Source: Hymenobacter psychrotolerans DSM 18569 (GTDB lineage: Bacteria; Bacteroidota; Bacteroidia; Cytophagales; Hymenobacteraceae). Taken from it: a stretch of DNA of 64,000 nucleotides. Below the pieces are notes generated by a model, which did no database searches, was not told the origin of the DNA, and saw nothing but the letters and a program-made list of their open reading frames with translations. Below, piece by piece: positions 44,084 to 51,228 of the stretch. The stretch is from contig NZ_FRAS01000005.1 of NCBI RefSeq assembly GCF_900142395.1, positions 62,001 to 126,000 on the forward strand, in the 5' to 3' direction. How positions within the stretch are numbered: the stretch's first letter is position 1; each line of letters opens with the position of its first letter. The position numbers were made by a program, and so were the translations under genes.

Positions 44084-44109
44084 TTGAGTGCTGCTTCTCT
44101 TAAAGAAAC
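44084..44109 (+). promoter_or_regulatory. Leader element shared with deaD (TTGAGNGCTGC...TTAAAGAAAC), cspA copy
   Basis: Lies in the cspA 5' leader, 19 nt before the ATG. The same order of sub-motifs is in the deaD leader at 44594-44616. Probably a cis-acting RNA element; function inferred. Confidence 0.5.
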
Positions 44110-44128
44110 ATCCATCATCACAAGTACC

Positions 44129-44320
44129 ATGCAGACAGGAACTGTAAAATTCTTCAACGAAACCAAAGGCTTTGGTTTCATCAAAGTTGACGGCACCGGC
44201 GAAGACATCTTCGTTCACGTAACCGAGTGTGTTGACGAAATCCGCGACAACGACAAAGTGCAATTCGAAATTGCTCAGGGCCGTAAAGGCCTGAACGCTG
44301 TAAAAGTGAAACTGGCTTAG
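44129..44320 (+). CDS. cspA: CspA-type cold-shock protein
   Basis: 63 aa. A single cold-shock domain with RNP1 KGFGFI and RNP2 DIFVHV, binding single-stranded RNA or DNA and keeping transcripts unfolded in the cold. ATG 44129 starts MQTGTVKFF as in all CspA proteins; the ORF extends upstream to 44033 but that part is leader. A strong terminator follows. The shared leader element points to joint control with the RNA helicase gene downstream. Confidence 0.95.
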   Translation: MQTGTVKFFNETKGFGFIKVDGTGEDIFVHVTECVDEIRDNDKVQFEIAQGRKGLNAVKVKLA

Positions 44321-44347
44321 TCCATTTCCTTTTCGGATAAACCTGAA

Positions 44348-44377
44348 AGCGGGCTCCCGGCGGGAGCCCGCTTTTTT
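44348..44377 (+). terminator. Terminator of cspA
   Basis: GC-rich hairpin GCGGGCTCCC / GGGAGCCCGC followed by six T. Confidence 0.9.
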
Positions 44378-44444
44378 GTGCCTGGTTGGTCCTAGTTGTG
44401 TTGTGTATTCCAGGTTATAAGCATGTTAGGTAGCTATGGTTAGC

Positions 44445-44513
44445 TTGGGCAGGACATTCTACGGTCGTCCTTTTGGTACAGGAAAACGGCATTTGACCCA
44501 AATGCCAGCCCAA
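44445..44513. other. Possible three-way-junction RNA structure between cspA and deaD
   Basis: Within the 417-bp gene-free stretch 44321-44737, an outer stem TTGGGC/GCCCAA (44445-44450 with 44508-44513) encloses two hairpins, AGGAC/GTCCT (44451-44455 with 44467-44471) and GGCATTT/AAATGCC (44488-44494 with 44500-44506). It is upstream of the deaD promoter. It may be chance or a small RNA. The rest of the stretch holds the cspA terminator, the deaD promoter and its leader. Confidence 0.25.
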
Positions 44514-44550
44514 ATCTGAAACTCTGGCATCATTCCCGATAAATTATCCG

Positions 44551-44558
44551 TATCTTTG
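44551..44558 (+). promoter_or_regulatory. -7 box TATCTTTG of deaD
   Basis: Perfect TAnnTTTG match, giving a leader of about 175 nt before the deaD ATG. Confidence 0.65.
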
Positions 44559-44593
44559 CACCCGCATTTGAGAACGGCCACGTTCCGCGCAGC

Positions 44594-44616
44594 TTGAGAG
44601 CTGCCTTTAAAGAAAC
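44594..44616 (+). promoter_or_regulatory. Leader element shared with cspA, deaD copy
   Basis: TTGAGAGCTGC then CTTTAAAGAAAC; differs from the cspA copy by one substitution and a short gap. Sits about 35 nt after the predicted start of transcription. Confidence 0.5.
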
Positions 44617-44737
44617 TTGTTGGGCCGGCTTAGTCTTCCGTCCGTTGCTTCCGTCACTTGTCGTTGTGTAGAGTGGGAGAAGAGCGTCGCTGAATCCGCT
44701 GTTTTCAGAGCTATAGTCTCCACTCCATAACACAGAC

Positions 44738-46726
44738 ATGGAAAACGAAAAGGAAAAATTGAAATTCAGCGAGCTGACGCTCTCTGAAGAAATGCAGCGT
44801 GCCATTGCTGAAGTAGGCTACGAAGAGGCTTCGCCGATTCAGGCCGCCGGTATTCCGGTATTGCTGCAGGGCCGCGACGTAATCGGACAGGCCCAAACGG
44901 GCACCGGCAAAACCGCCGCCTTCTCCATCCCCGCCATTGAGCGCATCGACACGGATTCGCGTGAGGTGCAGTGCCTTGTGCTGTGCCCTACCCGCGAGTT
45001 GGCAGTGCAGGTTTCGGGCGAAATCCAGAAGCTCGGCAAATACAAGCGTGGTCTGGCCGTGGTGCCAATCTACGGTGGCTCTTCTTACGACCGGCAGTTC
45101 CGCGCCCTGGAGCGCGGCGTGCAAATTGTAATCGGTACGCCCGGCCGCGTAATGGACCACATCGAGCGGGGCACGTTGAAGCTGGAAAACTGCAAGATGA
45201 TCATCCTTGATGAGGCCGACGAAATGCTCGATATGGGCTTCCGCGACGACATCGAGACGGTGCTCAAGAAAATGCCCGAAGACCGCCAGACGGTATTCTT
45301 CTCGGCTACCATGAGCAAGCCCATCATGGAGATGACCAAGCGCTACCAGAAGGATCCGCAGATCGTGAAGGTAAACCATCAGGAAATGACGGTTACCAAC
45401 ATCGAGCAGAGCTACTTCGAGGTGCGTGGCCCGCAGAAAAAAGACGTGCTGACCCGCCTCATCGACATGTACAACATCAAGTCGGGCATCGTCTTCGCCA
45501 ACACGAAGCGCATGGTCGATGAGATTGTGGGCGATTTGCAAGCCAAAGGCTATTTCGCCGAAGGTTTGCACGGCGACATGGGCCAGCAGCAGCGCCAGAA
45601 CACGCTGGATAAATTCCGCAAAGGCACGCTGGAAATCCTCGTGGCCACCGACGTAGCCGCCCGCGGCATCGACGTGGACAACGTGGAAGTGGTAGTAAAC
45701 TACGACCTGCCCGCCGACGAAGAGTACTACGTGCACCGCATTGGCCGCACCGGCCGCGCCGGCAAGCAGGGCAAAGCCTTCACCTTCGTGAGTGGCCGCG
45801 ACATCTACAAGCTGCGCGACATTATGCGCTTCACCAAAGCCACCATCAAGCAGGAGCGTGTGCCCAGCTTCGAAGATGTGTCGGAGGTGAAAACCACGCT
45901 GATGCTCAACTCCATTAAGGAGGTGATTGTGAAGGGCAATTTGGACAAGTACATTGCCCGCGTGCAGCGTCTCATCGACCAGGAGCAGGAAGAAGCCGTT
46001 ACGTCGCTGGACATTGCGGCCGCGCTGCTCAAGATGACGATGAAAGAGGACAAGCGCGCTCAGGAAAGCCTCGACGCCAGCCGCACCCAGGGTGCTGCCC
46101 GCCCCGGCTTCACGCGCCTGTTCGTGACGATGGGCAAAAAGGACCGTCTGCACCCCCGCGACATCGTGGACCTGATTGCCGAAAATACCAGCCTGATTGC
46201 CAGCAAAGTAGGTGATATTGCGCTGTATGATAAGTTCAGCTTCGTAGAAGTGCCGAATGATTTCGTGGAAGAGGTAATTGCTCAACTCGGCCGCAGCTCC
46301 ATTCAGGGACGGCCGGTGGCGTTCAACATTGCGACGCCCCGCCAGGAAGGTGATGCGCAGCAGGAAGGCGGCAACCGTGGCGGCTTCGGCGGGGACCGTC
46401 CGCGCCGGACGGGTGGCTTCGGCGGCGGCGACCGTCGGGAAGGCGGCAGCTACGGCGGTAATCGTGGTGGCTCCTCATACGGCGGTGGTTCATACGGCGG
46501 CAACCGCGGTGGCGGCTCCTACGGCGGCGACCGTCGGGAAGGTGGCAGCAGCTACGGTGGCAACCGTGGTGGCTCCTCGTACGGCGGTGGCTACAAAGGC
46601 GGCAACCGCGAAGGCGGCAGCTCTTACGGTGGCGGCAACCGCTACGGCGGCAACCGCAACGAAGGCGGCTCGTCTTACGGCGGTGGCTACAAAGGCAAGC
46701 GCGAAGACAACAACTTCGACGAATAG
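44738..46726 (+). CDS. deaD: DEAD-box RNA helicase DeaD/CsdA with Gly-rich tail
   Basis: 662 aa. Motifs: Q-motif SPIQ, Walker A AQTGTGKT (~50-57), DEAD (~158-161), SAT, and HRIGRTGRAG. A DbpA/CsdA RNA-binding domain covers about 455-525 (FVTMGKKDRLHPRDIVDLI...DKFSFVEVP). The last ~115 residues are RGG/YGG repeats (GGSSYGG, YGGNRGG), a disordered RNA-binding tail of the kind that drives condensates. Cold-induced unwinding of structured RNA and ribosome assembly is the family role. Long leader and neighbour cspA agree with cold control. Followed by a 52-bp palindrome terminator. Confidence 0.95.
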   Translation: MENEKEKLKFSELTLSEEMQRAIAEVGYEEASPIQAAGIPVLLQGRDVIGQAQTGTGKTAAFSIPAIERIDTDSREVQCLVLCPTRELAVQVSGEIQKLGKYKRGLAVVPIYGGSSYDRQFRALERGVQIVIGTPGRVMDHIERGTLKLENCKMIILDEADEMLDMGFRDDIETVLKKMPEDRQTVFFSATMSKPIMEMTKRYQKDPQIVKVNHQEMTVTNIEQSYFEVRGPQKKDVLTRLIDMYNIKSGIVFANTKRMVDEIVGDLQAKGYFAEGLHGDMGQQQRQNTLDKFRKGTLEILVATDVAARGIDVDNVEVVVNYDLPADEEYYVHRIGRTGRAGKQGKAFTFVSGRDIYKLRDIMRFTKATIKQERVPSFEDVSEVKTTLMLNSIKEVIVKGNLDKYIARVQRLIDQEQEEAVTSLDIAAALLKMTMKEDKRAQESLDASRTQGAARPGFTRLFVTMGKKDRLHPRDIVDLIAENTSLIASKVGDIALYDKFSFVEVPNDFVEEVIAQLGRSSIQGRPVAFNIATPRQEGDAQQEGGNRGGFGGDRPRRTGGFGGGDRREGGSYGGNRGGSSYGGGSYGGNRGGGSYGGDRREGGSSYGGNRGGSSYGGGYKGGNREGGSSYGGGNRYGGNRNEGGSSYGGGYKGKREDNNFDE

Positions 46727-46775
46727 CCAGTGAGCGGGCCCTGCGCAAGAATGTGCGCAGTTGGCTGCTTACGGC

Positions 46776-46827
46776 AAAAGCCCAACAAAAAAGCCTCGTA
46801 CGTACGAGGCTTTTTTGTTGGGCTTTT
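46776..46827. terminator. 52-bp perfect palindrome, bidirectional terminator
   Basis: Perfect self-complementary sequence centred at 46801/46802 (CCTCGTACGTACGAGG at the middle) with A/T runs on both sides, between the convergent deaD and PA2169-like genes. Confidence 0.9.
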
Positions 46828-46863
46828 CTGCTCCACAGATTGCGCGGAGCCCGATATAGCGGC

Positions 46864-47316
46864 TTACTTGGAAGAGTCGCGCAGAGCTTTCATTTCGTCG
46901 TGGCCCTGCTTGATGCCGGCGGCCTGCTTGGAAATGAGGGCGCTCAGGTTGCCGGGCAGGCCTTCAATTTTCTGGGCTTTATCGTAGGCGGCTTTGGCGT
47001 AGTCTTCACCCCGTTCGCACTCAGCCAGAATGCTGTGGCGGTCTTTGCTGGTCACCAGGCCTTTGAGGTTGATGAAGGCCCGGTGGATGGTGCCCGTGAT
47101 AGACGACTCAGATTCCTGGTCGGGGTGCAGGTTCAGCTTGTGCATCTCGTCCTGCAATTCAGTCAGGTATTCGGAGCGCTGGGCCGCATACTTCTTGAAA
47201 ATCTGCTTCAGATCAGCATCTTCCACGTCGGTCAGCGCCTCGGCGTAGCCTTTCTGGCCGTCTTTGAGCGTGTCGAGAAGTTCGTTGAGGCCGGCTTGCA
47301 CTACTTTGGTATCCAT
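46864..47316 (-). CDS. PA2169/DUF2383 four-helix-bundle protein
   Basis: 150 aa, soluble and all-helical. The pattern VQAGLNELLDTLKDGQKGYAEALTDVEDADLKQIFKKYAAQRSEYLTELQ (read in pieces) matches the ferritin-like PA2169 family (DUF2383), widespread stress-associated proteins of unknown activity. ATG 47316 is chosen because homology starts at MDTKVVQ; the upstream ORF extension is antisense noise. It shares the 52-bp terminator with deaD. Confidence 0.85.
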   Translation of the reverse strand: MDTKVVQAGLNELLDTLKDGQKGYAEALTDVEDADLKQIFKKYAAQRSEYLTELQDEMHKLNLHPDQESESSITGTIHRAFINLKGLVTSKDRHSILAECERGEDYAKAAYDKAQKIEGLPGNLSALISKQAAGIKQGHDEMKALRDSSK

Positions 47317-47404
47317 GAGGAGGTGTTTTTGTGTTGTAGGAAAGGATATAATGCACTCCTTTACTGCCAAATCTGCCCCAGGGTTGCAAGGCCCGCCGAA
47401 AGAC

Positions 47405-48652
47405 TTAGGTGCCGGACTGGCCGATGGCCCGACCAGCCAGATAGCCGGTAGTCCAGGCCGCCTGAAAGTTGAAGCCGCCCGTAATGCCGTCGATGTCCAG
47501 CACCTCACCGGCAAAATGCAGGCCCGGCACGCGGCGGCTTTCCATAGTTTTCATGTCCACCTCGCTGAGCACAATGCCGCCGCAGGTCACGAATTCGTCT
47601 TTGTAAGTGGTTTTGCCGCGTACGGGCAGGGCCGTATTCAGCAGCGCCTCAATCAGCCGGTTCTGGGGCTTGGCCGGCAGTTCGTTCCAGCGTACTTCGG
47701 GCGCCACGCCGGCCTGCTCGGCCAACGTGCGCCACAGGCGCTGGGGCAGCCCGAACAGCGGATTGGAAACCACCACTTTCCGGCCGTTCTGTTCCCGGTA
47801 GTCGCGCAGCCAGGTGCGCAGCGTTTCCTCGGTGTGCTCCGGAATCCAGTTGATGAGGGCTGTGCTCTGGTAGCCCAGCTCGTGGAGGCGGCGGGCGCCC
47901 CAGGCCGAGAGCTTGAGCACGGCCGGCCCGCTCACGCCCCAGTGCGTCACCAGCACCGGGCCTTCGTACTCCAGCTTTTCGCCGGCCACCCGCACGCGGG
48001 CCTGCGGCACACTCACGCCCGGCAGCTCGCGCAACGGCGAATCAGGCACGTTGAACGTGAACAGGCTGGGCACGGGGGCCGCCACCGTATGGCCCAGCTG
48101 CCGCAGCCACTCGTATTGCTCGGCTTTGGGGGCGCCGCCCGTGGCAATCAGGAGCCGGCCCACGGTCATTTCGCCGGGATGCGCGCCGGTAAGGTGCAGG
48201 CGGAAACCACCGGCCGGCAGCACCTCAATCTGGCCGGGCTGGGTTTGGGTCAGGATGCGGACGCCGGCCTGCCGGGCGGCGTCCAGCAGGCACTGGGCAA
48301 TGGTTTCCGACGAGTCGGTGACGGGAAACATGCGGCCGTCGGGCTCGGTTTTGAGCTGCACGCCGCGCTGCCCGAACCACCGGATGGTAGCCTGCGCATC
48401 AAACTGCCGGAAGGGCTCCTTGAGCTGCCTGGCCCCGCGCGGGTAGTGCTGCACCAGCTGCGCGGGCGTATCGGCGGCATGCGTTACGTTGCAGCGCCCG
48501 CCGCCCGAAATCCGGACTTTGCTCAGCAGCTTGCCGGTCTTCTCAATCAGGTAGACCGTGAGGCGCGGGTTGGCTTCGGCGCAGGCAATGGCCCCGAAAA
48601 AGCCCGCCGCCCCGCCGCCCAGCACTGCTACCGTCGAATTAAAATCATTCAC
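47405..48652 (-). CDS. HI0933/BaiN-like flavoprotein
   Basis: 415 aa. FAD site VAVLGGGAAGFFGAIA, family motifs KLLSKVRISGGGRCNVTH and the C-terminal GEVLDIDGITGGFNFQAAWTTG are those of YhiN/BaiN NAD(P)/FAD oxidoreductases. The GTG at 48652 is the likely start: a perfect box TACCTTTG lies 5 nt upstream (48658-48665), so the ATG at 48709 precedes transcription. It is a paralogue of the flavoprotein at 23192-24397. Confidence 0.88.
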   Translation of the reverse strand: MNDFNSTVAVLGGGAAGFFGAIACAEANPRLTVYLIEKTGKLLSKVRISGGGRCNVTHAADTPAQLVQHYPRGARQLKEPFRQFDAQATIRWFGQRGVQLKTEPDGRMFPVTDSSETIAQCLLDAARQAGVRILTQTQPGQIEVLPAGGFRLHLTGAHPGEMTVGRLLIATGGAPKAEQYEWLRQLGHTVAAPVPSLFTFNVPDSPLRELPGVSVPQARVRVAGEKLEYEGPVLVTHWGVSGPAVLKLSAWGARRLHELGYQSTALINWIPEHTEETLRTWLRDYREQNGRKVVVSNPLFGLPQRLWRTLAEQAGVAPEVRWNELPAKPQNRLIEALLNTALPVRGKTTYKDEFVTCGGIVLSEVDMKTMESRRVPGLHFAGEVLDIDGITGGFNFQAAWTTGYLAGRAIGQSGT

Positions 48653-48657
48653 GAACG

Positions 48658-48665
48658 CAAAGGTA
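48658..48665 (-). promoter_or_regulatory. -7 box TACCTTTG, 5 nt before a GTG start
   Basis: Perfect TAnnTTTG match; predicts a leaderless mRNA beginning with GTG. Confidence 0.6.
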
Positions 48666-48712
48666 CGGCCGGCAGCATTGCCGCGGGCGTTGGCCTGCAA
48701 ACGCGCCAAGGG

Positions 48713-49576
48713 TTAGCAGCTTTCCAGGGCCGCCAGCACATCATCGTGCTGAAACCGGTAGCCGGTAATCTGGCGGAGCAGGCTGCTGTCTATCACTTTG
48801 CCGCCACTCTCGCCGGATTCGGCCTCGAAAGTGGGCGCGGCCAGGCCCAAAGCCTCGGCGGCAGCCGGGTAGAAGTCGCGGCGGGGCGGATGCTGGCCGG
48901 CGCAGGCGTTGAAGGTGTAGCCCCAGGCCTTTTCCCGGATGATATGCAGCAGCAGGCCTACGCAGTCGTCGAGGTGAATGAGGTTGACGGGGGCGTTGCC
49001 CTGCGGCAGGTTGTGGCGGGCGGCCAGGAACCGGCCCGGCGGCCGCTCCGGCCCGAACAGGCCGCCCATGCGCACCACCGTCGTCAGCCACTGGCCCCAG
49101 CGGGGCGTAAACTGCCCTTCGGCCCGCAGCAGATCCGAGGGCGCGTCCGGCGACGACACCGCGTCGCCTTCCCGCATAAGCCGCGCCTCATTGGGGTAGA
49201 CGCTGGTGGAGCTAACAAACAGCACGTGCCGCACACCCGAGGCCGCCACCGCCGAACCCACTGGCCGCAGCAGCGCCGGGTAGGAACCGGCCACCGCCGC
49301 CCGGGGGGGCACGTTCAGCACCAGCACATCTACGCCCGCCAGCAGCGCGTGCAGCGAATCGGCATCGGTCTGGGAAAACTCCGGGCCCAGCCGCAGCAGG
49401 TAGGGCCGGATGCCGGCATCGCGCAGGGTCAGGAGCTGGGTAGGAGTGGTGGTAGAGCCATTGACGGCGTAGCCCTCCGCCACCAGCGCTTTGGCCAGCG
49501 GCAGCCCCAGCCAGCCACAGCCGAGCACGGCTACAGTTGTGGGAACGGGTCGGGAAGAAGAAAGGGAGTCAGCCAT
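48713..49576 (-). CDS. NAD(P)-dependent epimerase/reductase, YeeZ-like extended SDR
   Basis: 287 aa. A nucleotide-binding VAVLGCGWLGLPLAKAL motif near the N-terminus (GxGxxG form), then FVSSTSVYP, a VRMGGLFGP segment and an LIHLDDCVGLLLHII segment, as in YeeZ/atypical SDRs. The classical YxxxK is not obvious, so the reaction is unknown. The ATG at 49576 is chosen because the residues before it are not conserved in type. It lies 60 bp from the flavoprotein gene on the same strand and could be transcribed before it. Confidence 0.8.
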   Translation of the reverse strand: MADSLSSSRPVPTTVAVLGCGWLGLPLAKALVAEGYAVNGSTTTPTQLLTLRDAGIRPYLLRLGPEFSQTDADSLHALLAGVDVLVLNVPPRAAVAGSYPALLRPVGSAVAASGVRHVLFVSSTSVYPNEARLMREGDAVSSPDAPSDLLRAEGQFTPRWGQWLTTVVRMGGLFGPERPPGRFLAARHNLPQGNAPVNLIHLDDCVGLLLHIIREKAWGYTFNACAGQHPPRRDFYPAAAEALGLAAPTFEAESGESGGKVIDSSLLRQITGYRFQHDDVLAALESC

Positions 49577-49677
49577 GCGGGGTAAAGGTGGCAAAAAATC
49601 TTTCTTACACAAGAGACTGCCATCCGGAAAGCCGGAGACTCTATTTTGCGTCACTGCAAGAAATTGATTCCAGCGCT

Positions 49678-50064
49678 ATGCCTGCTTCTTATCGAGTATA
49701 CAAAGACCTCCGGGACGATTTTGAGGCACGCATTCGGATTCTGACCCCCGAGGAAGGAGGCCGCCAGCTGCCGCCATCCAATGGAATGCGCTGGGATTTT
49801 CAGTATGCGCTTGACAAGCCGGCCCGCTGTTACATGCACCTGTACCCGGACTTTTACGACCCCACAACAAACAACTCGTGGCGTGAGCTGCCGTTGCCAA
49901 TAGATGAGTGGCTGTATGCCCGCTTATATTTTTTTTCTGCAGAAGCCCGCGCCTTTCATCAGCAAAGGATACGTTGCGGCACGTCTTTCTACTGTGTAGA
50001 GGGCAGCCGCATTGTAGCCGAGGGCACGGTTACCCGAATAACTGGTTTATTTGAGGAGCGGTAG
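49678..50064 (+). CDS. Small protein resembling EF-Tu domain III
   Basis: 128 aa, cytoplasmic. The N-terminal half follows the EF-Tu C-terminal beta-barrel: FEARIRILTPEEGGRQLPPSNGMRWDFQYA parallels the LxxEEGGRxxPxxxGYRPQF segment of EF-Tu. The G domain is absent. The later half (ELPLPIDEWLYARLYFFS, GTVTRITGLFEE) is not clearly EF-Tu. Such single-barrel proteins exist in Bacteroidota without a known role. A TATTTTG box variant lies ~34 nt upstream. GC is lower than its neighbours. Confidence 0.55.
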   Translation: MPASYRVYKDLRDDFEARIRILTPEEGGRQLPPSNGMRWDFQYALDKPARCYMHLYPDFYDPTTNNSWRELPLPIDEWLYARLYFFSAEARAFHQQRIRCGTSFYCVEGSRIVAEGTVTRITGLFEER

Positions 50065-50113
50065 TCACTACCGTTGCTTTCCCACTTCCCCAATTTTTCC
50101 CACCAACTTCCCT

Positions 50114-50995
50114 ATGTCTTCCAGCCATCCCTACGCCCAACCCATGCTCCGCGACAACGCACTTCAAGGCAAAACCATCGTCGTGACGGGCGGCGGCACC
50201 GGCCTGGGCCGCGCCATGACCACGTATTTCCTGCAGCTGGGCGCCAATGTTGTCATCAGCAGCCGGAAGCTGGAGGTGCTGGAGAAAACGGCCGCCGAGC
50301 TGCGCGAGCAGACGCAGAACAACAATGTGCTGGCCGTGCAGTGCGACGTGCGCAAGTACGACGAGGTGGAAGCCATGCTGCAGAAAACCATCGACACGTT
50401 TGGCGGAGTGGACGTGCTGCTCAACAACGCGGCCGGCAACTTCATCAGCCCCACTGAGCGCCTGAGCCATAAGGCCTTCGACGTAATCGTGGACATTGTG
50501 CTGCGCGGCTCCTACAACTGCACCCTGGCCTTCGGCAAGCGCTGGATTGCCGACCAGAAGCCCGGCACCATCCTCAATATCGTAACCACCTATGCCTCCG
50601 TGGGCTCGGCTTTCGTGGTGCCGTCGGCGGCGGCCAAGGCGGGCGTACTGGCCATGACCCGCTCACTGGCCGTGGAGTGGGCCAAGTACGGCATCCGCTC
50701 CAATGCCATTGCTCCCGGCCCGTTCCCGACCGAAGGCGCCTGGAGCCGCCTCTTCCCCGAGCCGCTGGCCAAAAAACTCGACCCGGCCGCATCCGTGCCC
50801 CTCAAGCGCGTCGGCGACCACCAGGAGCTGGCCAACCTGGCCGCCTACATGGTATCGGACTTCTCGGCCTACATGAACGGCGAAGTGGTGACGCTGGACG
50901 GGGGCGAGTGGCTGAACGGGGCCGGCGAGTTCAACAAGCTCGAAGCCATTCCGGCCCCGATGTGGGACGAAATCGAAAAGTCCATGCGCCGCTAG
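50114..50995 (+). CDS. SDR oxidoreductase, 2,4-dienoyl-CoA reductase type
   Basis: 293 aa. NADPH-binding TGGGTGLGRAM, NNAAGNFISPTERLS, and the substitution characteristic of dienoyl-CoA reductases: the active-site segment is PSAAAKAGV, with Ser where classical SDRs have Tyr in YxxxK. The closing RSNAIAPGPFPTEGAW and GEVVTLDGGEWL also fit. It would reduce 2,4-dienoyl-CoA during beta-oxidation of unsaturated fatty acids. ATG 50114 is where homology begins. Followed by a strong terminator palindrome. Confidence 0.88.
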   Translation: MSSSHPYAQPMLRDNALQGKTIVVTGGGTGLGRAMTTYFLQLGANVVISSRKLEVLEKTAAELREQTQNNNVLAVQCDVRKYDEVEAMLQKTIDTFGGVDVLLNNAAGNFISPTERLSHKAFDVIVDIVLRGSYNCTLAFGKRWIADQKPGTILNIVTTYASVGSAFVVPSAAAKAGVLAMTRSLAVEWAKYGIRSNAIAPGPFPTEGAWSRLFPEPLAKKLDPAASVPLKRVGDHQELANLAAYMVSDFSAYMNGEVVTLDGGEWLNGAGEFNKLEAIPAPMWDEIEKSMRR

Positions 50996-51020
50996 CCGCA
51001 ACTTTCCCAATTGATGTTAC

Positions 51021-51060
51021 CATGCAAAAAGGCGCTTCACCTGAAGCGCCTTTTTGCATG
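51021..51060. terminator. 40-bp palindromic terminator after the dienoyl-CoA reductase gene
   Basis: Hairpin AAAAAGGCGCTTCA / TGAAGCGCCTTTTT with a 4-nt loop, flanked by inverted ATGC. Confidence 0.9.
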
Positions 51061-51072
51061 GTAGCCGCTACC

Positions 51073-51219
51073 GTCACCAACGACTTCCGGGCCGTTCCCA
51101 ACGACTTCCGGGGCGTCACCAACGACTTCCGGGCCGTCACCAAGCACTTCCGGGGCGTCACCAACGGTTCCCAGACCATCACCAAGCACTTCCGGGACGT
51201 GCCCAATGGTTTCTGGGCG
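51073..51219. repeat. Seven-unit 21-bp tandem repeat
   Basis: Units begin at 51073 and every 21 bp to 51219; the consensus begins GTCACCAACGACTTCC. Alternate units end GGGCC or GGGGC. Read on the plus strand from ATG 51022 it gives a 70-aa ORF (stop 51232-51234) of heptapeptides such as VTNDFRA and VTKHFRG. The minus strand is also open. Whether it is translated is uncertain because the ATG lies inside the terminator hairpin. Confidence 0.9.
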
Positions 51220-51228
51220 GCTCCGGGC

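Noticed and set aside
23192..48652. The two HI0933-like flavoproteins as a recent duplication
   Set aside because: They share only family motifs and differ widely elsewhere, so they are old paralogues.
51073..51219. CRISPR array
   Set aside because: The units are contiguous with no spacers and no cas genes nearby; it is a tandem repeat.
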